From CBCPMX01 sp965120355 (GTDB lineage Bacteria > Bacillota > Clostridia > Oscillospirales > Oscillospiraceae), in NCBI GenBank assembly GCA_965120355.1, contig CBCPMX010000090.1:1-18063 (forward strand): a stretch of DNA of 18,063 nucleotides, given 5' to 3'. Positions within the stretch are counted from its first letter, which is position 1; each line of letters begins with the position of its first letter. The notes below the pieces were generated by a model. That model searched no databases and was not told the DNA's origin. It was given only the letters and a program-made list of their open reading frames with translations. Below are positions 13,880-18,063 of the stretch, in pieces. The position numbers and the translations under genes are program-made.

Positions 13880-15151
13880 ATGCATATCGTAGACACTTTC
13901 GGCCGCTGTGTGGAGCAGATCAGCGACAAAAATCCGGCGGCCGCCCGCCGCTTGCTGAGAACCGGCTGGCGTGCGCAGGATTTCAAATTCCGGTATCTTC
14001 CGAATCGGGCACTGCTCCCGGCAGACCGGTATCTTGCGCATTTAATGATGCGCACCATGCTCCGGCCTCTGCAAAATCCGGAAAACGCCGCCATCGTCAG
14101 CATCTTTACTCCCTGTGAACTGCTTCACGAAGTGGGGCTGTACCCCTACAACGCAGAGGGAATCTCCTGTTATCTCAGCGCCTCCCGGGCGGAGCGGGCT
14201 TTCCTGCAGCAGGCAGAAAATATGGGCCTGTCAGAGACGCTGTGCAGCTATCACAAAACATTTCTCGGTGCAGCCGAAAACGGGCTTTTGCCAAAACCCC
14301 GTTGTATCGTCTACACCAATTTAGCCTGCGATGCCAACACCTTGACTTTTCGCCGGCTGGCGGAGCTGTATCAGGTTCCCTCTTTTTTCATTGACGTGCC
14401 CATGGACCGCACTCCGGCCTCCGTGGATTATGTGGCGGGACAGCTCCGAGAACTTACCCGCTTCCTGCAAACGTGCACCGGCAAAGCCATCGAAGAAGCA
14501 GCGCTGAAAGAGCGTCTGCGCTGCAGCCAGCGGACGCTGGAAAATTTCCGGGCATTTCAGCGGGGCCGTACCGGGCGGTACGTGCCGGCGGATCTGGTAA
14601 CGCCGCTGTATGCCGGTATGACCAACAACCTCCTGCTGGGGACAGAAGCGCAGGAGACGTATACCAAACTGCTGCTGCGCGATCTCCCCCAGACCGGCCC
14701 AGCCAGGGGGAAACGTATTTACTGGATGCACACCATTCCCTTCTGGTCCGCCGCCGTTCGGGAGCGGCTGTGCCTGACGGAGTCTGCACAGATTGTGGGT
14801 TGTGAGCTCTCCCAAACCTTTGATTTGGATTTGGATCCGGAACATCCCTACGAAGCCATGGCCAGCCGGCTGGTCTATCACGTTCTCAACGGATCAGTTA
14901 CGCATCGGATCGAAGCCGGGATCCGCCATGCCCGGGAGGCCGGCGCAGACGGCGTCATCTGGTTTGGCCACTGGGGCTGTAAGCGTACGTTGGGCGGCGC
15001 ACAGCTGGCCAAACAGCAATTTGAAGCCCAGGGGCTTCCCCTGCTGGTTCTGGATGGAGACGGCTGTGACCGCAGCCGCGGCGGTGAAGGGCAGACCGCC
15101 ACCCGGCTCGGCGCATTCCTGGAGATGCTGGAGGGAGCCAACCATGCCTAA
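13880..15151 (+). CDS. 2-hydroxyacyl-CoA dehydratase family subunit (HgdB/FldC-like)
   Basis: A 423-residue cytoplasmic iron-sulfur protein; AAAGGA lies 9 nt before ATG 13880. It shows the family's pattern: FTPCELLHEVGLYP at residues 76-89 (the usual P-E-hydrophobic-AaG block), then cysteines expected to hold a 4Fe-4S cluster at C122 (ETLCSYHKTF), C150 (TNLACDANT) and C367 (WFGHWGCKRTLGG), and a C-terminal LDGDGCDRSR ... TRLGAFLEMLEG. Known members remove water from (R)-2-hydroxyacyl-CoA by a ketyl radical after one-electron activation by an ATPase, in amino-acid fermentation. The downstream gene, overlapping by 8 bp, encodes the second subunit fused to such an activator. Neither a CoA-transferase nor a hydroxyacid dehydrogenase lies nearby, so the substrate cannot be named. 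A role as a reductase-like relative such as a double-cubane protein is an alternative. Confidence 0.85.
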   Translation: MHIVDTFGRCVEQISDKNPAAARRLLRTGWRAQDFKFRYLPNRALLPADRYLAHLMMRTMLRPLQNPENAAIVSIFTPCELLHEVGLYPYNAEGISCYLSASRAERAFLQQAENMGLSETLCSYHKTFLGAAENGLLPKPRCIVYTNLACDANTLTFRRLAELYQVPSFFIDVPMDRTPASVDYVAGQLRELTRFLQTCTGKAIEEAALKERLRCSQRTLENFRAFQRGRTGRYVPADLVTPLYAGMTNNLLLGTEAQETYTKLLLRDLPQTGPARGKRIYWMHTIPFWSAAVRERLCLTESAQIVGCELSQTFDLDLDPEHPYEAMASRLVYHVLNGSVTHRIEAGIRHAREAGADGVIWFGHWGCKRTLGGAQLAKQQFEAQGLPLLVLDGDGCDRSRGGEGQTATRLGAFLEMLEGANHA

Positions 15152-16799
15152 AACACATTATATCTGTAAGTATACCCCGGTGGAACTGCTGCACGCTTTT
15201 GGCGGAGAGTGCGTCATTTACAACGACATGCCGCAGGACTTTGCGCTGGCGGAACAATTGGCGCATCCCAACCTCTGCGGCTTTGGGAAAGCCCTGCTGG
15301 AAGCGGTACTGCGGGGAGATATTCGGGAGCTGGTGCTGGTCAACTGCTGCGACACCATTCACAGCATTTATGACATTCTGGACGCCACCGGCAAGCTGGA
15401 CTTTCTCTACCTGCTGGACATGCTCCACAGCGGCGGCACCTGCAGCCGGGAGCGGATTGCCGCGCAGCTTCGAGATCTGGCCAAAGCCTATGGCGCCTAT
15501 CGCGGCACAGCTTTTGACGAGCGCGCTTTCCGAGATGCCTTCTCCTCACCCAAGCAAATGCAAGGCCCGCATTTACGGGTGCTCGGTGCGCGAATGGGGA
15601 CCGAGCTGTTTCAAATGGTGGAGCAGGTCATGCCCCTGCCGGTGGAAAACGACACCTGCATTCACAACCGTTCCGTGGGCGAAATGCCGCCTCCGGCGGA
15701 TTTGGACTTCGACGGGTTGATGGACTGGTATGCCGGAGAATTGCTTGGTCAGGTCCCTTGCATGCGTATGCAGGACCGCACCGGCCGGAAGTCTCTCTAT
15801 CAGGATCCGGACCTGCGGGGGATCCTGTATCATACCGTTAAATTCTGCGATTTTTACAGTTTTGAATACGCAGATTTAAAACAGCATGCCGGTGTTCCCC
15901 TCTTAAAATTGGAATCCGACTACACCGTCCAGAGCCAAGGACAATTGCTGACCCGGCTGGAGGCTTTCGCAGAAAGCATATTACCGGAGCAGTACGAAAG
16001 GAAGAAAGGCACAATGGGAAACGGATATTATGCCGGAATCGACAGCGGTTCCACCAGCACCGACGTGGTGATTCTGGACCGGAACCGGCAGATTGTAGCC
16101 GGCGTCATTTTGCCCACCGGAGCCGGAGCGGCCATGGGTGCGGAGCGGGCTTTGGAAGAAGCGCTGAAGGCCGCCGGCCTGCGCCGGACGGACATCGACG
16201 CCATGGTGACCACAGGCTATGGGCGCACTGCCATTGAGGCCGGCGATAAGAGCATTACCGAGATCACCTGCCACGCCCGAGGCGCACATTTCCTGGATCC
16301 GGAAGTCCGCACCGTGATCGATATCGGCGGTCAGGACAGCAAGGTTATCCGTCTCGACGAGAGCGGCGCGGTGGTGAACTTTGTGATGAACGACAAGTGC
16401 GCCGCCGGTACCGGGCGGTTTCTGGAAATGATGGCCGCCACCATGGAGATGAACCTGGACAACATGAGCCAATTGGGGCTGCACTACAAGGAGGATATTA
16501 CCATTTCCAGCATGTGTACTGTCTTTGCCGAGTCCGAGGTGGTCTCCCTCATCGCCCAAAACAAAGCCCCTGACGACATCGTCCACGGTCTGAACAAGGC
16601 TGTGGCCGCCAAGACTGTCGCACTGGTCAAGCGTGCCGGCGGTGAAGCGCCCTATATGATGACCGGCGGCGTTTCCAAAAATACCGGGCTGGTCCGCACT
16701 CTGGAACAAAACCTGGGAGCGCCCCTGGTCATCAGCGACAAAGCGCAGCTGTGCGGCGCGTTAGGCGCGGCCCTATTCGCCGCCGACATGGCGGAATGA
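15144..16799 (+). CDS. Fusion of a compact 2-hydroxyacyl-CoA dehydratase subunit with its activator ATPase (HgdC-like)
   Basis: A 551-residue fusion from ATG 15144 with GGGAG 6 nt upstream; the start overlaps the preceding gene by 8 bp. Residues 1-290 are a dehydratase subunit with KYTPVELLHAFG (9-20), C45 (HPNLCGFGKA), C68/C69 (VNCCDTIH) and C235 (YHTVKFCDFYSFEY), then PLLKLESDYT. It is short for the family (usually 370-430), lacking an N-terminal extension. Residues 291-551 are a complete BadF/HgdC-type activator of 261 residues: GIDSGSTSTDVVIL, VIDIGGQDSKVI, cluster cysteines C419 (NDKCAAGTGRFLE) and C458 (SSMCTVFAESE), and GGVSKNTGLV. Known activators are homodimers sharing one 4Fe-4S cluster between subunits and inject a low-potential electron with ATP hydrolysis. 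A ribosome binding site and ATG survive at the junction (16014), so a separate activator may also be made. A terminator follows. Confidence 0.87.
   Translation: MPKTHYICKYTPVELLHAFGGECVIYNDMPQDFALAEQLAHPNLCGFGKALLEAVLRGDIRELVLVNCCDTIHSIYDILDATGKLDFLYLLDMLHSGGTCSRERIAAQLRDLAKAYGAYRGTAFDERAFRDAFSSPKQMQGPHLRVLGARMGTELFQMVEQVMPLPVENDTCIHNRSVGEMPPPADLDFDGLMDWYAGELLGQVPCMRMQDRTGRKSLYQDPDLRGILYHTVKFCDFYSFEYADLKQHAGVPLLKLESDYTVQSQGQLLTRLEAFAESILPEQYERKKGTMGNGYYAGIDSGSTSTDVVILDRNRQIVAGVILPTGAGAAMGAERALEEALKAAGLRRTDIDAMVTTGYGRTAIEAGDKSITEITCHARGAHFLDPEVRTVIDIGGQDSKVIRLDESGAVVNFVMNDKCAAGTGRFLEMMAATMEMNLDNMSQLGLHYKEDITISSMCTVFAESEVVSLIAQNKAPDDIVHGLNKAVAAKTVALVKRAGGEAPYMMTGGVSKNTGLVRTLEQNLGAPLVISDKAQLCGALGAALFAADMAE
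15997..16016 (+). promoter_or_regulatory. Internal ribosome binding site and ATG at the dehydratase-activator junction
   Basis: Two AAAGG motifs (15997-16001 and 16005-16009) precede the in-frame ATG at 16014 by 12 and 4 nt. This ATG is exactly where a stand-alone activator would start (MGNGYYAGIDSGS). It may be a relic of two genes now fused, or a working internal start. Confidence 0.45.
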
Positions 16800-16817
16800 G
16801 TCCCCGGAAAATCAAAA

Positions 16818-16867
16818 CGGCCTCCGCGGCAGTGCAGACTTCTGCACCACCGTGGAGGCCGCTTTTT
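16818..16867 (+). terminator. Bidirectional terminator between the dehydratase operon and the HAD gene
   Basis: CGGCCTCCGCGG (16818-16829) pairs with CCGTGGAGGCCG (16850-16861) with one wobble, enclosing a second perfect stem GTGCAGA/TCTGCAC (16832-16838 with 16841-16847). CTTTTT follows on the plus strand. On the minus strand the stem is followed by TTTTGATTTT, so it can also end the converging HAD gene. Confidence 0.9.
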
Positions 16868-16890
16868 ATTTGTGTTGCCAGTTTTCCGTC

Positions 16891-17598
16891 TCACAGTCTC
16901 TCTATGTACGCCATCAGCTCCGGAAAACTGCCCTGGGGATAGGCGGAGATATCCTTCCCCGTCGTGTTGATCAGGCAATCAGTCAGCAAAAACACCGGAA
17001 TCCCCGCATCCTCCGCCGCTGTATCCTCCACAGCGTCGTTGCCTACCATCAGGCAGTCCTCCGGCCGAAGGTCCAGCTTCTCCAAAATCTCCTTATAATA
17101 GGCGGGATTGGGCTTGCAGTAGTGGGATGTTTCATAGGTGGTATACAGTTCAAAGTCCTCCGGTTCCAAACCAGCCCAGCGAATTCGGCTCTGCGTGGCA
17201 ATGTCGGGGAATATGGGATTCGTCGCCAACGCTACCCGCAGCCCCATCGTTTTCAGCTGCGCCACAGTCTGCGCCGCCAACGGATTATAGCCGCAGACAT
17301 CCTTGGAACGTTGGAATTCTACGCGGTAAAACTCCTCAAACAGCGGAAGATCCTCCCGGACATGCGCCCCCAAAACAGCGGCAAAGCAATCCCAGAATGC
17401 CGCTTCATTGGTGCAGCTGCCGTCGTTGCGCACCATAGCGGCAATGCCACTCCAGATGCCCTTCACCAGCAGCCCGGCATCGTACCCATACGGCGCCAGT
17501 TTGTTTGCCAGATCTCCAAAATACACTTTTACAAATACATCCTGGTCCATGGGCAGCAGTGTCCCATCCAGATCAAACAGTACGATTTTTGGCTTCAT
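16891..17598 (-). CDS. HAD-family phosphatase
   Basis: A 235-residue soluble hydrolase from ATG 17598 (MKPKIVLFDLDGTLL), with GGAGG about 4 nt upstream. All four HAD motifs are present: the nucleophile D9 and acid/base D11 in DLDGTL, T126 in LATNP, K162 in YCKPNPAYY, and acidic D188 and D192 in VGNDAVEDTAAEDAGI. An alpha-helical cap (about 17-95) puts it in the phosphoglycolate phosphatase/YjjG-like subclass I. It probably removes phosphate from a small metabolite; the substrate cannot be predicted. It is a single-gene unit facing the dehydratase operon across a shared terminator and has its own promoter at 17630-17658. Confidence 0.93.
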   Translation of the reverse strand: MKPKIVLFDLDGTLLPMDQDVFVKVYFGDLANKLAPYGYDAGLLVKGIWSGIAAMVRNDGSCTNEAAFWDCFAAVLGAHVREDLPLFEEFYRVEFQRSKDVCGYNPLAAQTVAQLKTMGLRVALATNPIFPDIATQSRIRWAGLEPEDFELYTTYETSHYCKPNPAYYKEILEKLDLRPEDCLMVGNDAVEDTAAEDAGIPVFLLTDCLINTTGKDISAYPQGSFPELMAYIERL

Positions 17599-17629
17599 AG
17601 TACCTCCACAGGTCAAAGAGAATATTTTT

Positions 17630-17658
17630 ATCCTATGTTGCAGCGCCCCAGAAATCAA
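17630..17658 (-). promoter_or_regulatory. Promoter of the HAD phosphatase gene
   Basis: On the minus strand TTGATT (17653-17658), a 17-bp spacer and TAGGAT (17630-17635), each four of six consensus. The leader is about 25-30 nt. The remaining stretch to the recombinase terminator (about 17660-17768) holds no gene I can see; it is where an element end or attachment site would be expected. Confidence 0.5.
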
Positions 17659-17768
17659 TTGCTGCCGTGCTACGTTTCCGGAGAATCGGCTGGTTCATTG
17701 TAAGCAGCCAATGGCGGATACAGCCGGCCTTGGGCGGCATTTGTCTGACCGTTCGCTTGCCAATAGGT

Positions 17769-17806
17769 AAAAAAATCCTGAAACCGAAAACCGGTTTCAG
17801 GATTTT
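17769..17806 (-). terminator. Rho-independent terminator of the recombinase gene, overlapping its stop codon
   Basis: On the minus strand a 15-bp stem AAAATCCTGAAACCG (17792-17806) pairs with 17772-17786, with a 5-nt loop, and runs into seven T (17769-17775). The TGA stop codon of the recombinase (17797-17799) lies within the upstream arm. Confidence 0.88.
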
Positions 17807-18063
17807 GGTGGAGCAATATGCGCCAAATCCGAACCAAACACGGCCTTAATCTCGTCAAGAGAAATCGGCTCGGTGCCATCTTTGAAGTTGTAAGTGAACA
17901 GCAGCTTATCGTCAAACACATAGATGGAATTGATGAAGGTCTCTATAATCTGCTTCTGGTAGTCCGGGTCATCCACATTCCCATACTTGAAGCGGCTAAT
18001 CCAGCTTACCACCTGTTCCGTGGTGTACTTCGGCTTCTGCATCTGTGTCTGTAAAATGCTGAG
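17797..18063 (-). CDS. Large serine recombinase, C-terminal part (continues beyond the window)
   Basis: The frame is open to the right edge, giving 88 residues ending in SDLAHIAPPKS and a TGA. The pattern KPKYTTEQVVSWISRFKYGN, DDPDYQKQIIETFINSIYV, YDDK-like FDDKLLFTYNFKDG and a closing GSDLAHIAPP is the typical C-terminal end of clostridial large serine recombinases of integrative elements and prophages. The catalytic serine domain would lie beyond the edge. The ATG at 18042 is internal, since the same frame continues upstream in family-like sequence. Whether the whole gene is intact cannot be seen. Its presence with a tight terminator suggests that an integrated mobile element, or its remnant, ends near 17770. 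Confidence 0.8.
   Translation of the reverse strand, partial: LSILQTQMQKPKYTTEQVVSWISRFKYGNVDDPDYQKQIIETFINSIYVFDDKLLFTYNFKDGTEPISLDEIKAVFGSDLAHIAPPKS

Noticed and set aside
1..18063. tRNA, rRNA, CRISPR arrays, insertion sequences
   Set aside because: No cloverleaf-like T-loop/anticodon patterns, regular spacer repeats or transposase motifs were found on reading both strands; only the recombinase tail at the right edge hints at a mobile element.

Overview
The window looks like chromosome from a GC-rich, endospore-forming anaerobic clostridium, most plausibly the Oscillospiraceae/Oscillospirales. The grounds are a SipL-type spore coat morphogenesis gene, strong AGGAGG ribosome binding sites, a radical-type 2-hydroxyacyl-CoA dehydratase with its activator ATPase, a ferredoxin-flavin oxidoreductase and a clostridial-type serine recombinase tail at the right edge. 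This placement is inferred from gene content; no marker gene (rRNA) is present.

Layout, left to right. (1) 1-2541, minus strand: a three-gene operon of circularly permuted ATP-grasp, alpha-E and transglutaminase-like proteins (the last cut by the window edge). It is read from a near-consensus promoter at 2647-2675 whose transcript should begin directly with a 13-bp hairpin. (2) 2939-4651, plus strand: a lone oxidoreductase fusing a 2[4Fe-4S] ferredoxin to a fumarate-reductase/KstD-like FAD domain, with its own promoter and terminator. (3) 4735-6240, minus: SipL-like SPOCS/LysM spore protein. (4) 6483-7739, minus: iron-dependent butanol-type alcohol dehydrogenase, preceded by an unannotated 27-codon ORF with a strong SD whose stop abuts the dehydrogenase ATG. 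(5) 7968-13615: a surface/polyphosphate module. A two-component system (histidine kinase and OmpR-type regulator, minus) sits next to a VTC-type polyphosphate polymerase and a DUF4956 membrane protein (minus). Divergent from these is a large beta-helix carbohydrate-binding lipoprotein (plus). (6) 13880-16799, plus: a 2-hydroxyacyl-CoA dehydratase subunit followed by a second subunit fused in frame to the activator ATPase. (7) 16891-17598, minus: HAD phosphatase. (8) 17797-18063, minus: C-terminus of a large serine recombinase, suggesting an integrated element beyond the right edge.

The most interesting structure is the 140-bp divergent region between the polyphosphate polymerase and the lipoprotein. 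It carries two sets of direct repeats of the form nTTTA with an exact 11-bp period, four boxes facing the polymerase operon and two facing the lipoprotein gene. Each set ends 4-5 nt before a -10 element, and no -35 consensus is present. That is the geometry of OmpR-family activator sites, and an OmpR-family regulator is encoded 1.6 kb away. My reading (inference) is that the two-component system drives both transcripts, so the four proteins form one regulated surface system: a cytoplasmic polymerase, a membrane partner and an exported lipoprotein. Other observations worth checking are the dehydratase-activator fusion with a surviving internal SD, the hidden small ORF before the alcohol dehydrogenase, and a 12-bp dyad enclosing the -35 of the two-component promoter.
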